Positions 10,618-23,179 of a DNA stretch of 64,000 nt are shown one piece after another (the stretch's first letter is position 1; every line of letters begins with the position of its first letter). Below the pieces are notes generated by a model. The model saw nothing but the letters and a program-made list of their open reading frames with translations. It was not told the origin of the DNA and made no database searches. The stretch lies in assembly GCA_903772945.1 (NCBI GenBank), contig CAICTM010000093.1, positions 1-64,000 of the forward strand, in the 5' to 3' direction. The translations under genes and the position numbers were made by a program. This DNA comes from Seminavis robusta. Its lineage: Eukaryota > Bacillariophyta > Bacillariophyceae > Naviculales > Naviculaceae.

Positions 10618-13275
10618 ATGACACGAGCGTTTGCCGTTGTTTTCCTGCCTCCGGCTTTTCTCTGGAGTCTGACCCACGGATTTGCCAGCCAATTCGTTGG
10701 TTTGCTGCCAGCGGGAACGAGATCATGTTCCAGAGATTTGACCGAGCATTATTTTGATCCTACCGGCAATAAAGATTCCGTGCTCTATTCTTCAGCTGCA
10801 GATGACGACACAATAGGAGCCGATGAGCTACCTCCTCCAAACGCTGACACATCTATTCTAGACGATGTCGATGTTGCCATTATTGGCGCTGGACTTGGTG
10901 GTAAGGAGGTACTTGAAAAAAAACGATTTCATGCACTCTCCCTCTCTCTAACCTTTTGTTTTTTGCTTTCAATGCCTCTTAGGTCTCTGTGCTGGAGCCA
11001 TTCTAAATACACTCTACGGCAAAAAGGTGGGTATTTACGAGAGCCACTATTTGGCAGGTGGATGTGCCCATGCGTTTGACCGCAAATCACAAAAATGTGG
11101 AGAAACTTTCACCTTTGATTCGGGACCGACCATTCTCTTGGGGTGCAGCAGCCCACCCTTCAATCCACTGGCGCAAGTGCTACAAGCCGTGGATCAACCA
11201 ATTGCTTGGATATCATATGATGCCTGGGGGATGATTGAAAATCCAGGACGAGAGGAACTACTGAAATGGAGACTGCAATTGGGCCCTTACCTGCTCAACA
11301 TAGTATGCAGCAACTATGCCATACCTCCTCAGCCCCCACATATGTATGGGCATACCACTAGCATCTCTACATACATAATGTACATACCTGTTTTGGCTGA
11401 TATACACAATATTTTCGCCATGTATTTCAACATGTATTGTTCCGATGTAGCTCGTCGAGGTCGAGCTTCGATGTCGAGCGTTTGGCTCCCGTGTAGGTGA
11501 AGGCAAATCGCACTCATTTACCCAGTTACTAGAAAATCCAAACACACCAGCATCCATTTCTTGACACAGATTGAGAAAGGAGAGAAGTTTTAGGAAATCT
11601 ACCAGCAGTAGTTAGATGAAAACCTTAGTAGTACAATGCAAGTGACCGATGCAGCATAGTATGGTCCCAGAGATTGACCAATGCTACATGTATTTCCATA
11701 CCCCCACATACTTTCAGACTCTCACATACATATATTTGTATTTCAGTATGTACATACTATGTCCTTCACATCCATTTTTGCTTAGGCAAGATTGGGCCCC
11801 GATATCTTTGAGCAGGGACCCCTGCAAGAGTTTGGTGGCCCCACGGCGCTCGAGGAATTCCAAGCGCTACGGGAAGCTACCAAAGGATTGCTGGCAGGTG
11901 TGGCGATTCCTGCCATGGCAATGAGAGCGGGGAGCACGGCATTGATTCCCCTGTTGAGGTACTTTTCCACCTTGCTCGAAATCATCCAGCAAGGCGAACT
12001 CACCACCTCAACCTTTGCACCATGCATGACCCAATCTTCAATCAAAGATCAATGCTGCGAAATTGGTTGATGCTCTGCATTTTCCTTGTCGTCTCCCGGC
12101 TTCTCAACCTCGGCGCAGCAATGCTTTGTGATCTATGACATGCATAGCCCGGGTAGTCGTGGATTATCCCAAAGGGAGCTTGGAGAAGTTGTCATATGCT
12201 CTGGTTCGGGGAGTTGAGCAAGGGTCTCTGGTTCTCAAGTCCACTTACCGAAACATGTAGAACTAATCGTTGTTCGAAGATGGTATCCAAAATCACTGGC
12301 ATCACATTGCGCCATATGGACGCAAAGTCAAAGCAAAAGTGGTGTCATCTGCAATGTGCCTGCTCTGGAGTCTCAGTGTCTTATCAAAAACACAAAATCC
12401 TTCTCCAAACTCACAACATGCTACCCAGATTTGGCCCCGCAGAAACCTCGTCAGACCTGGGACTTGACAAGTGGAAAGCCCGTCGTAAAATCGGTTCGCC
12501 CCTCGGTAGATCCTCAGTCCCAAGAAAGCCTTCTGGCCAACTGTGACACGGCTGAGATGACGGGTTCTTTTCTTCATTTACACATTGCCATTGACTCAAA
12601 GGGGCTCAACCTGGAAGAAATGGAAGCACACTACACTGTCATGGATCGATCTCTAGCAGGAGATGGGAGTCCTTCGGATAGCCCCTGTGGAGAGCTAAAC
12701 ATGATTGCTGTTTCGAATCCCTGTGTGATTGACAAGTCATTAGCCCCCGAAGGGTACATGATCATCCATGCATACGGGGCAGGCAATGAGCCGTATGCAC
12801 TTTGGGAAGGTATGAAGCGCAATTCAGATGAATACAAACAACTAAAGGAACAACGAGCAGAAGTGCTGTGGCGAGCCATTGAAAGTGTAATCCCAGATGT
12901 TCGCAAAAGAACGGTCGAGCAATTGATTGGTTCGCCCATTACACATGAACGGTTCCTCAGGAGGCCACGGGGCACGTATGGGGCGGCCACAGAAGATTAC
13001 TTGAAGGATGGCAGCACGCCCTTTCCCAATCTTGTCCTTGCTGGAGACTCGATCTTCCCCGGAATTGGGATGCCAGCGTAAGTTCACACGTTCGGGGTTC
13101 AGGATGCATCAGCTCCAGGGTGATTTCTTTGGATTTGAAGGCTAACTTTGTTGCTTTTGGCTCTTCCTACTCTTGCAGCGTGGCAATCAACGGTGCAAGC
13201 GCTGCAAATAGTATGGTAGGTGTAGCGGAGCAATGGTTTTGTTTAGACAAACTAAAAAGCAGCAACAAGCTGTAG
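10618..13275 (+). pseudogene. Prolycopene isomerase/phytoene-desaturase-like flavoenzyme, decayed
   Basis: Exon 1 (10618-10900) starts with a signal-peptide-like leader (F-L-P-P-A-F-L-W) and ends in the FAD-binding start V-A-I-I-G-A-G-L-G-G. After an intron (10901-10982) the frame continues with Y-E-S-H-Y-L-A-G-G-C-A-H-A-F and F-D-S-G-P-T-I-L-L-G, as in CRTISO-type carotenoid isomerases. At L-Q-L-G-P a 504-bp insertion interrupts it (see the 11278-11799 entry); homology resumes at L-G-P-D-I-F-E-Q-G-P. From about 12020 to 12270 homologous pieces (N-W-L, F-V-I-Y-D-M-H-S, V-V-D-Y-P-K-G) lie in different frames with stops. The C-terminal part is again open to 13081 and, after an intron (about 13079-13178), ends at 13275 after A-I-N-G-A-S-A-A-N-S. 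Several lesions make a working enzyme unlikely. Confidence 0.8.
11278..11799. mobile_element. 504-bp non-coding insertion with 9-bp flanking duplication
   Basis: ATTGGGCCC occurs at 11278-11286 and again at 11791-11799, exactly where the isomerase homology breaks and resumes. The intervening 504 bp (11287-11790) is non-coding and rich in ACATAC/TATGTA. It carries one inverted 10-bp pair near its ends (ACATAGTATG at about 11297 and CATACTATGT at about 11753) but no clear terminal inverted repeat. The 9-bp duplication fits a Mutator- or Merlin-type non-autonomous element. It is not a simple intron, because no GT donor lies at the left border. Confidence 0.6.
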
Positions 13276-13622
13276 CACCAGTCTATTCAGCTTGCTCGAG
13301 TGGCAAAAGTTTTGTTACAGGCAGAGCAGAGCTTAATCTATGCATAGTTGTGATTTTCGTTTGCTCTAGTGGTTGTTGGAGCAGAAGCGTTGTTGTTGTT
13401 GTTTTTTGTTCTTGTCATGATGGGATTGTTTCCATCTTGAATCAACAGAGGAGTTCATAGTCTGCAGAGCAATTGGCAAGTTTCATCCGACTCGATCTGA
13501 ACAACATATATGCCGATTGAGGTTTTGATGCTCTGCTATGTTTGCAGTAGCAAAACCTACAGTGCATTCCGTTGCAGTCTGTCTGGTACTTGAAACTTGA
13601 CTGTGTCCGATCCTTCTTAGAT
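13276..13622. other. Convergent intergenic region
   Basis: This lies between the isomerase pseudogene and the SET-like gene, which converge here. It has T-rich GTTGTT runs at about 13390-13410. No gene is seen. Confidence 0.4.
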
Positions 13623-15263
13623 TCATCCTTCTCCATTCACCGCAGTCACATTGTTCCACGCCAAAAGAGTTGCAATTGTATCTTCGGACATGTCCGCAAT
13701 GAGTTTTTCACCTTCTTGAATTTCCCGGAGTGCGACCACCTCCATGAATAACTTTGTCGAGTAGAGCAATTCCTGTGCCACCTGCTCTGGCGACATGGCC
13801 AATGCTTTTGTATTTCTGCGCTTAATCCTGCGACTCCATTGGAACTCCACATTGGGCGGTTCGGTTCCGGCGGATGATGTGATGAGCATGGCGGCTGGAG
13901 AGAGCGGACAAAGCAAGAATGGCAGATGCGCTTGTTGGAAGCAGTACTTGTTGGCTTGCTTCTGCGATACAACAATACCCTCTTCTTCTACCAATTCCTC
14001 TCCCTCTGGTGGCATGATACATTCTTCCTGGTCATCATCAACAACAGCGTGGTCCACAGAGGCACATCTACGGGCTTCATTCTTCCTTCCAAGTGGCAAC
14101 AGTAGCAGAGGAGATGCAAAGACGGTCGTTCCATTCAAGAATTGCTGTGTGGCCAACAATGAAACATCCGAGTCTCCATCATGTTGCAGTAGTTCGCGGT
14201 TGGCATTTTGATTGTGATGACTCATGCATTGGGCATTCATTTCCAGTGCATTCATGGATTTTTCCTGAAGTGCAGCCTTGCCAAAGGGTTCTGCTCTTCG
14301 AATGAATGATATCCATGGATCTAGTTCTCGCTTGGTGGAAGGCAAGAATCGGAGCACTTTGGGATTGAGTTTGCGCGCCACCTTGTAGACTAGCACGAGT
14401 GTCTTTTCAATTTCCTTGTCATTGACCATGATCCGCCCTCGTTTCATGGGGAAACTCAACAAGGTATCTCGAATGATTTCTTCAGCCAAGTCGTATTCTG
14501 GTTGAGTGGGAATATCGTCAAAGACGCCGGTAGGATTAGTAGTAGTAGTAGTGTCGAGTGGTAGTTTACTGTGAGGGTGACTGGTAAAGGGAAGAAACAA
14601 TTCGTCACCGGCGTGGATTTGCTTTGAGGCTCGAAGACTGTAATCAGTATGGTTGTTGTCATTATTGTCATCAGTTTCATTCCAAAAAGTGGTTCCATCG
14701 ACGTTTGCCACTAAATGATGGTGCTTGAGTAAGAATGCGTATTGTTGAAGGGATAAGGTATAGGTAGATCCATCCCTGCTGTCATAGAGGGGTAGAAAAT
14801 GGGCAGCTGAAATCACCACTTCTCCCTTGGCATAGTCACGACCCGCAAAGAGAGACATTCCACTCCACGGTATGGTACTCATGCCGAGAAACAAGGTGCA
14901 ATTGGCATTGGCAAAATTACTCATGGCACCACCACGCTCCTTGTAGATCATTTCGGCTCGAGCCTCGATAAAGTCCATAATCGCATCGAGTTTATCCGGA
15001 CCCTTATAAACGGGAGTCGTGCCCCAATCACTCGATCCAAGTAATCCAACAAAGATAATGAAAACAAAGATCCCGGGAACTGCCAAGACTTGCCAGATAT
15101 TGGCCTTGAACTTGATCTTGTTGGGGTTGTCATCTTTGTTCAAGATGATACCGTGCCGTTGCGCAAATCGAATCGCTCGAGCTTCCGCTTCTTTGTCGGT
15201 TAGCGTCTTGTCGTCATCATCACTGTCGTCGCTGGGGTGGTCGTCGTCCTTGGGATCTGTCAT
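13623..15263 (-). CDS. Membrane-anchored SET-domain-like protein
   Basis: 546 aa from the ATG at 15263. An upstream in-frame extension to 15419 is possible but looks like 5' UTR. An acidic N-terminus is followed by one hydrophobic segment (about 56-75) and a large soluble region. Residues 125-245 resemble a split SET fold: G-R-D-Y-A-K-G-E-V-V, then the ending A-S-K-Q-I-H-A-G-D-E-L-F-L-P-F. A similar ending, L-R-E-I-Q-E-G-E-K-L-I-A-D, sits near the C-terminus after E-P-P-N-V-E-F-Q-W-S. The canonical N-H-S-C motif of active lysine methyltransferases is not obvious. It could be a SET-like protein with a non-histone role. No intron is evident. Confidence 0.6.
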   Translation of the reverse strand: MTDPKDDDHPSDDSDDDDKTLTDKEAEARAIRFAQRHGIILNKDDNPNKIKFKANIWQVLAVPGIFVFIIFVGLLGSSDWGTTPVYKGPDKLDAIMDFIEARAEMIYKERGGAMSNFANANCTLFLGMSTIPWSGMSLFAGRDYAKGEVVISAAHFLPLYDSRDGSTYTLSLQQYAFLLKHHHLVANVDGTTFWNETDDNNDNNHTDYSLRASKQIHAGDELFLPFTSHPHSKLPLDTTTTTNPTGVFDDIPTQPEYDLAEEIIRDTLLSFPMKRGRIMVNDKEIEKTLVLVYKVARKLNPKVLRFLPSTKRELDPWISFIRRAEPFGKAALQEKSMNALEMNAQCMSHHNQNANRELLQHDGDSDVSLLATQQFLNGTTVFASPLLLLPLGRKNEARRCASVDHAVVDDDQEECIMPPEGEELVEEEGIVVSQKQANKYCFQQAHLPFLLCPLSPAAMLITSSAGTEPPNVEFQWSRRIKRRNTKALAMSPEQVAQELLYSTKLFMEVVALREIQEGEKLIADMSEDTIATLLAWNNVTAVNGEG

Positions 15264-15723
15264 CTTACTGGTGTCGTTTTGGATGAATGTTTGAATGAAT
15301 GGATCAAGCAGCAAGCAAAAGAATGAGGAGAGAGCAATCGAGCAAGATGGAAGATTCTTTTGCCGCCAAGAAACCGAATTTGACGAAGATCCACTGTTCT
15401 TCTGAGTCACGAATACCAAGTCACGCCGGTGGTGAGTTCAGCAGATCTCCAACGGCAGCTCAGGATTTTTGGAACCTGGCCCTCTCTCCTCACAGGAGTC
15501 AAACGAAGCTCACAAGATTGCGTTCTTGTACATGATGTTCGGGGCCGAAAAATGACAAGAGATCCAAATGGGGCATCGCATGGTCACTCACTACAAACAA
15601 CATCTGAGAATCTTGCTTTGTCGGCGTCTCAGTTCTGGTTGGTTTGGTTTGACAAATCCCTGGCCCTCTGTGAGACTCAAATTCATTCATCTCCATCCCA
15701 AATTGTTAGACTAGAGGATCACC
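15264..15723. promoter_or_regulatory. Divergent promoter region
   Basis: 460 bp between the divergent SET-like and leucine-rich-repeat genes. No recognisable motif stands out. Confidence 0.4.
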
Positions 15724-18086
15724 ATGAACAACAACAACAGCAGCAACAACAACGAGGATCTCAATCCCTACGGAGATCTGGAGGATCATCGATCCCAGCA
15801 TTCCACGTATTCCTACGAAGATGCCAGCAATGACGGCGATGCTGATGAAGAAAGCAGAGGACTCATCAAACCGAGCGACAGTGGCGAGTCGGACTTGGCC
15901 ATGGCCGTCGTGGACATTCTATCCTGTTGCGACAGTCGCACCAATACCACACAGGCCAAACTACTCCGGGATATGGAAGCCAGGTACCAGAACAAAGGGA
16001 ACTTGATTCTAGACGAAAAGCAACAGCGAGAAATCTTTGCGGATGAAATTGAACAGTTGGCCAGGAAGAAAAAGAACAAGAGTGTCTCCTCGCGTATCCT
16101 GGAAACGTTCAAACCCAAACCCAAGCTGTTGCGGGAGTTTGGATCTTCTTCCAGTACCACCAAAAACACGTACTCGGTGCGAAGTTCACGGGGTATCACG
16201 GGCGAAATGCCAGTTCGAAAAGAAGCAGCACACGAGCAGCACAAGTCGGGAGCTCGGAAACTGTGGTGGGTGGCAGGGGGTGGTTTGCTCTTGCTGGTAT
16301 TCGTGGTGGTCGTCGTTATTGTGGTGGTGGTCACGTCAAACAAAACCAACAAGTCCAACTTTTTCGTACCATCCTCGGGCGGTAATCATATTCCGAAAGG
16401 ATACAATGGCATTGCACCCATGACGACCGAGTGTTTTGCCGTCAACCGACAAGAGCACCCTCATGTCTTGTCCCAGTGTGCTTGCAACGGAATCATTGCA
16501 GGCATTTCAGAGCCTGCTGAGCAAAAGTACAGATCTCTACTCAATGCATTTGGTGCCGAGTACTTGCATGCCAACGAAACAATGTCGTCGTGTTCGTCAC
16601 GCAACCAAGCTTTGGTGTGGCTAGCCGAAGATCCAGGCAGTGTTTTGAATGAACAGCTCGTTCAGAGGCATGCCCTGGTTCTGTTCTTTGTCAAGCTACA
16701 TGGACTCTACTGGACGCTGGAAGAAGGCTTGCAGGAATGGCTGACACCCAACCACGAGTGCACATGGTATGGCGTTTCTTGCAATAGCAACAACCAAGTT
16801 GTTGCTGTTGAGCTGTGGAATCTCAATTTGGATGGTTCCATCCCCAAGGAGATTATGAGCTTGACCCATCTACAGACGCTGTCCTTGCCCGAGAACCGCA
16901 TCCAAGGACGCTTGCCAACGGACGCCTTTGTCATGATGCCCAAACTCACCGACTTGACGCTCTTTATGAATAGCATGTCGGGATCAATTGATGGAAGTAT
17001 CTTTGACCACGTGACCAAGTTGCGCACACTCAACCTTGATTCCAACGACTTGACGGGCACTCTACCGAGTGACATCGGGAAGCTTTCAGCTCTAGAGGAG
17101 CTCAAGGTATGTTCAAACGAAAACAGTTTGGGGGGCCTACATTAATGTTTACGATTGCTTGCTGACGTCTTTCGTTTGACTGACTGACTTCACCTTATAG
17201 CTAGCACGGAACAACCTCAAAGGCAGCATTCCAACCGAGATTGGAAACGCAAACCTGCTCCAGAAGATCGAACTAGAAGAAAACAACCTCGATGGGACAC
17301 TGCCGTCGGAGATGGGCAAACTCAATCTTCTCAAGTCGCTTAATTTGAGCTGGAACAACTTTCATGGTACCATCCCCTGGGAGTTTCAGTCATTTCGCAA
17401 GCTTGTGGACTTGTTCTTGAAAAGCAACAATTTCAGTGGGAGGCTTCCTGAGATAATAAAGGCCTTTGACAAGCTGGAGAACCTCGTTGTGAGCCTCAAT
17501 TCCTTCACAGGCGAGCTGCCGTCTGGGATGGAACACATGGTATCTCTAAGTAAGTCAAATGATGCGATGGCTTGATTGAGAGCGAGGGCTGTTGACTTGC
17601 TATCGGGAAGCTCATGAGTTTGTTTTTGCCCTGCGTGTCCCACCCCAATGATCTCAGCAACCGTCCACCTTGATGAGAACCAGTTCAACGGGACAGTGCC
17701 ATCCGCCCTAGGTGCCTGCTCCATGCTACGGGATATCAACCTGGAGTACAACGATTTCCATGGCGCCATCCCGAGTGAACTGGGAGAACTGCGCTGGCTA
17801 GGTAAGTGTGTAATTGAGAAAGATGCTAGATAAATCCATAAAACAGTTCTGACTCACATAGCTTTCCTCTGCAGTTTCGCTGAGCCTCGAGGGTAACGGC
17901 TTCCAGGGAACCATGCCAACAGAGGTCTGTGGCCTCCGTGGTGACATTGGAACCTTGAGTACACTAACCGCATCGTGCACGGCTGTTGCCGACAGCGGCC
18001 GTGAGAAAGCAGAAGTTTTTGCCAAGCCTGATGAATTGATCTGCACAGTTCCTGAGTGTTGCACGGCTTGCAAACGTAAAGGATGA
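15724..18086 (+). CDS. Leucine-rich-repeat membrane protein (four exons)
   Basis: Exons 15724-17106, 17201-17549, 17658-17801 and 17875-18086 join to 695 aa; all borders are GT-AG and the frame is maintained. The N-terminal 180 residues are polar and probably cytosolic. One transmembrane segment follows (about 181-204, Val-rich), then an extracytoplasmic part. From about residue 355 there are plant-type LRRs with the pattern L-x-x-L-x-L-x-x-N-x-L-x-G-x-I/L-P, preceded by the cap W-Y-G-V-S-C-N. The C-terminus ends in a Cys-rich cap (C-T-V-P-E-C-C-T-A-C). There is no kinase domain. Such LRR proteins are abundant in diatoms and probably act in surface recognition, but no ligand can be proposed. 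Confidence 0.85.
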
Positions 18087-18491
18087 GGTCTCGAAGATTA
18101 TCTTTCAACCTACCGTGCATCTTATTATACCTGCAACCAGCTTGCCAGGGAGAACCACAGCTATGATTCCATTGTACTTTCTTTTCTGTTACTTTATGTA
18201 TTAAATTAGGGGAAGCCGCCTCTCTGCTGACAACTGTAGCAGCTCTTTGCATGTGTCGCTACAAGCGGCTTCTTGTCACCAGCGATTCTTATCCGCGATC
18301 TGTTTGCCTATTTATTTAGTGTGTACACTATTTCAACCAGCGAAAGGACATGCCACAGTTGCCAAACATGCCAAGCACCAATGTTGGATGCACAGCGACA
18401 AGTGTAGAAGTGGTTGAAAGTCAAGCCCCTTTCTTTGTGCCAGTAGCCTTTGGTTCTTCTCAACCCGCCATCCGAGCATAGAGTCACCTGC
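18087..18491. other. Convergent intergenic region
   Basis: About 400 bp of 3' flanks between the LRR gene and the AP2 gene. No gene is seen. Confidence 0.4.
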
Positions 18492-21400
18492 TCAGCCCTT
18501 TTCATTCACACCGTCAAAGGCGGCCTTTCGAGCAGCATTTACTGCGTTTTCGGTTTGCTTAGGTGTCAAAGCACCGTCGACTGCGGACTTCTCTGACTTG
18601 AGCTTTTCGCGAGCAATCTCATAGGCCAGAGCCGCCTTCTCTCTGGTATCAAAGACACCAATGTAGCGTGACTTGCCGGCAAAGTAAAGTTGTGCTTGCT
18701 GTTATCATTTAAAAAAAAAGGGAACCGATGAGGAAACAGAACATGATGCGGAATCTGCTAAACAGAGCGACAGATCGTGACTTACCCATTTTCCAGATGG
18801 ACGCATGGTCACACCTCGCAAAATGGCGGCGGCGAGCATCGCAGCCTTATCGTTCTTTCCACCGCTTGCCGCATTCACTGCAGCAATTGTTTGCGCGGCT
18901 CTTTGGCGATCAACCTTCTCCGTGAGTTGCGGAGACTTCTTCTTCTTCGGACCAGGAGACTTCTTCTGTTTCTTGGGAGGCGGCTTTGGCGCTGCCTCTT
19001 GGATTGGCGCTGGTCGCTTTGACACCGAAGACTTTGGCAATGGTGGCCTTTTCACAACAGGCGGCTTGGGCGCTGGTTTTGGTTTAGGCGTGATCTTGGG
19101 TGTAATCTTCGGCGCAGAGAGCTGTGGTGCTGGTGCGGGATGAGGCGCTGGATGTGGCGCCGGATGATGATGTTGTTGTTGTTGAGAGCCATACACCGGC
19201 AACCGCGAGGCAGGAGGTTGGTGATGGCGTGGTGCCGAGTATGGATGATAGGATGGGTGGTGTCCCATGCCAGTCATGTGCGGTGGTGGGTAATGCGCAT
19301 GCGGAGGAGGATACATTCCCGGTGGAGGATAATCACTGTGAGAATAACTTGGCCGCCGATGTGGTGGTAGGTGTCCTCTGGGTGCGGAATTGGACTTGGT
19401 AGTTCGACTTGAGGGAGGTGGACCTCCAACGACGACGGACATTCGACCCGAAGGACGCATCCCGCTTGGCGGAAATCCTGGGTAGGCGCCGTATACATCA
19501 GGGCGTGGATGGTAAGGACGCGAATGAACAGCGTAAGGCTGAGGCGCGGTTGCAGCAGCAGGCTTGGCCTCGGCTTCCTTGGTGGCGTTCACATCACTGC
19601 TTCCAACAGGCTGTCCTGGGTGCGCATTCGCACGGGCCATAGGAGGAGGCGCACTTGCGCTTTCCTTCTGTGCAAATACATCGTTGTCGTGTGCGTTTGA
19701 GGTTGACTTTCGAATCCCCAGAGAAGGTTTGACAACATCCCCGCCCTCCCGCGGTTGCGTTTTCCGCGACAGCCGCGTGGCTGTCGAATCACCTTGTCGA
19801 TCTCCAATGATTGGAAGCTGTAGCCCAGGCAAATTTTCTTGATCATCCCCTTTTCTAGATCCCGAAGGACGGAACACGCGACCACTTGGTGAGTTGGTCT
19901 TTGAGTGTCGTCCTGAGAGTGCCTTGGGTGTGTTGCCACCCGCGAGCTGAAGCAAAACGCTCAAATCTTCGTCCTGCATAAGATCACGCTCCGCCAGTGT
20001 CAATGCATCAATGCTAGGATCCTTCTTCTCGCCCGATGATCTCTTTGCCAAACCCTTGATTGGTGGTGAATCATCCAGAAGAGGATTTGGAGACGCAAAA
20101 ATGTCGTGGAAATTGACCGGTGACTTTGTCGCGTTGGGACCTCCATAACGGTTTCTGGTGGACGCCAGGGGCGAAATGCAAATGATGTTGGAGAGCCCCT
20201 TCTTGGGACTCTTGCCCGGGTCGCCGTCGCCTTTCTTGGGCGTGTCTCCATTGCGAGCCAAGCTGGCGACATCCGAAAAGAAGAATGATGTGCTCACAGT
20301 AGGAGTCCCCGGAGTGCGTGGAACCAATGGTCCTCTGGGCGTGTTCATGATGGAGTTCAAGCCTCCCCCAGGCGAAAACAGGCCATTGGCTGTGGGAGAC
20401 TGAAGCCAGTTTAGAACTAAAGGAGTATCAATCAGTGAGATAGCGATTCGTCAGCTTACACAATGCAACAACAATGAGCAAATGATGCATCACTATACAC
20501 CCACAAAGCCTTACCATTGGAAGTGTCAAAGGTCATGCCAGAGGATTTCCCATAGTCCGTTGAAAAGTTGGTTGGCGTCAACGCAAACTTTTCCTTGGTG
20601 TAGTCCCTAATCTCGTCACCAAGCTCGGCGGCCTCCTTGTCTTCCTTTTCCAATGAATCTCGGATAGCCTTGTAGGATGGAGTCGCAGGCCCAGGCGACA
20701 ACATGAACCCAACCGGAGACCCCAGCTTGGCATCATCCAAGGAGGGAAGACTTTGAAAGTGGCTGGGAGACTTTGTGGGTGTCTTTTTGAACTAAAGAGC
20801 GCACGAACGAAACACAAGTTAGCAACATACACTCGGCAGAAGGAAGCATCTTCCATCAATCAATCAATGATTGGTCAGAAGCACTTACTCGATCCGTCAA
20901 TTGCGACGGTACGGGGCTGCGAACCTCAAATGACGCACTATCCTTGTGTGGACTGGATGTTCGTGCGAGCGGACTGGTGGGGCCAATGGTGGACGCACAG
21001 GTAATGGACGAGGGTCGCACAGTAGCAGTCTCCCGCCCCTCAAACTCTTCCAACTTGGTTTGCACTTCACTCTTGAGCGGCGTCTTTTCTTTTTCTCCTT
21101 CCGACGACGGCAGCGACACCAACCCGACACTGTTTGTCGTGCTAATGGCTGGCACAGAGTCTTGGTTGTACGTCTTGTACTCCAAGACAGAAGATGCCTC
21201 CTTGGCTTGACCAGCAGCTGTTGGATTGGTGACAACGGGTGGTCGTCCCGGAGACACATAGCGACCTCCTCGTCGTGAGACCAACCCACGCTTGTTATTG
21301 GAATCTCCACTACTAACAGTGTCAGTGTTGTCTTCGGCACCAAATCGAACATGCTTTCCTGCTGTTGAGGAAGTGGACATGTTGGGCGTGACCTTTTTGA

Positions 21401-21527
21401 CGTCGGCGGGTGTGACCGATGTGGAAAAGGTGGTGGTCTTTTGGGTAAAGGCAGTGGCAGCTGTCGCGGGCATCTTGGTGGGTCCTCCTTTGTCTGGAGT
21501 GGCAAAGTCAGCAAGCTGTACGCTCAT
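18492..21527 (-). CDS. AP2-domain protein, probable transcription factor (four exons)
   Basis: In coding order: 20889-21527, 20515-20791, 18786-20416 and 18492-18698, joining to 917 aa. Introns of 97, 98 and 87 bp have GT-AG borders. The first 820 residues are Ser/Thr/Pro-rich with many S-P and T-P sites, and include L-N-W-L-Q-S-P-T-A-N-G-L-F-S-P-G-G-G and T-P-R-G-P-L-V-P-R-T-P. A His/Pro/Tyr-rich stretch follows. The C-terminus is an AP2 fold spanning the last intron: G-V-T-M-R-P-S-G-K-W joined to Q-A-Q-L-Y-F-A-G-K-S-R-Y-I-G-V-F, then D-T-R-E-K-A-A-L-A-Y-E. The 'YIGVFDTxExAAxAY' pattern is diagnostic. Its DNA target is unknown, and the abundant S-P/T-P sites suggest proline-directed phosphorylation. 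Confidence 0.85.
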
Positions 21528-23179
21528 GACTGTGGACGAAGACGAGGGCGGTCACTGTGATGATGGTTGTAATGTGTCGTGATGGATGAATGACAGTAGA
21601 GGAAAGGAGTCGCCAAGAGACAGCGGAGAGATCCCAACAAGAAGAGAGAGAGATGAGAGAGAGGAGCAAGGCAACACAATCGGTGAGTGGCTGAGAATGG
21701 ATCTGATCTGGTGTGTCAACAGTCAACAGCTGCAGGCATGTGATGGGATCTCTCAACTAGCCATGCCATAGTGAGAAAGAATCCAGCGAGAAAGAAAGAG
21801 ACCAAGAACATCCGCAACAGAGATTCGAACAGGTCCGACTCCTGAATCCTTCTAATTGCGACACGGGATTTGGAGTTTAGCGCCAGTCTTTGGAGCAAAC
21901 TGGGTTCCTCAAAACCGCAGTAGCACATGTTAAGGACTGACACAGACAGTAAGCCCACTCCCTCTCCCACCATATATCGAGCCGTTGTTATGGTGCAAGG
22001 GACTCCGATCGATGATCCCATGTTCATGGTGAGGCATCCGTGGACTTGTAGGCGACGCCAAGTGACATCATTGCTCCGGATTTTTGCCACAACATGTTGT
22101 CACCACCTGCCGCCATCAGAATCCATGGAATATCCACAAGATAAGGCCACAACCAGCTCTCTCCAGCTAGCCACTAGTGTACCCAGTGTCGAGAGAGTCT
22201 TTCCCATCCATCACAACACCCAACAAGTTTGTTTTTCACACACACAGCAGTAACAACACACGAGATACCCACCTCCAAAATTCGATCGGAATTTCTCCTC
22301 GTACAATCCTAGTAGGATTCCTACGGGTGGCCAAGGACGAGCCCAAAGACGGAGGCTGATGGGAAGGTTCTGGTTTGCTTTTAGATGTTGTCCAACTCTT
22401 TTTTCTCTCTTGATGAGAATGATGGATAACAGTAGGTAACAATACTCAAACACCTCGTTTCTTTCTCATTAAAATGTGTGAACAATGCCGCGCAATTTCT
22501 TCAAACGATCAATAATAATCAACACTGGTTGTGTTTGTTGTGGTGGTTGCTCTCACTACACTGTGGTGGGGGTAGCAAGGACGCGATCATAGAGAGAAAA
22601 CAAGCAGTGGTAGACAAGGTGTGACAACACCAAGGAAGAATTTGTACCGGCACCGCACGTAGAACACAAACATGGTGTGGGGCGAAGCCTCAAGGGAACT
22701 CGTCTTTAAGTAAAATTTGTCTCTAAGGAAGCAAGCCCCGCCACTGTGGTCTGCCTCCATCCACACCATGTTACCTGCACAGAACGTATGGCACGACATG
22801 CAAGACGCAAAATTTCTTGCTTCATTTAGAATGGCATGCCAATGAAAGGGCACGGCCGACGCTATGTTAACCTACCTTACTGAAGAACGCATTGATTTGC
22901 CTCCAAAACAAAGTATTAGGGTGGAGGATACTAGTCGGTCAAGTATCAAGTACCCGAAGCGAAGCGAAGATAGAATAATCAAATCAGGGAATGATGAATC
23001 TTGCTTCATTCCCACATTCTATTGCATGCATGACCAAAACAGTACTAGTGACTTGATTGACCTCGGCTTGACCCGAGCAGAGTCGAGTCACCCTTGGCAA
23101 CAATCTTTGTGCTAATGGAACCTCACAAAAACAATCAGCAACAAAACAACAACAAAAAGCAATTCAACAAACAATTACC
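21528..23179. promoter_or_regulatory. Long divergent intergenic region
   Basis: 1.65 kb between the divergent AP2 and PDZ genes. I see no gene with credible coding character, only short chance frames. A tRNA-like GATTCGAAC word at about 21821 has no pairing arm around it. Confidence 0.4.
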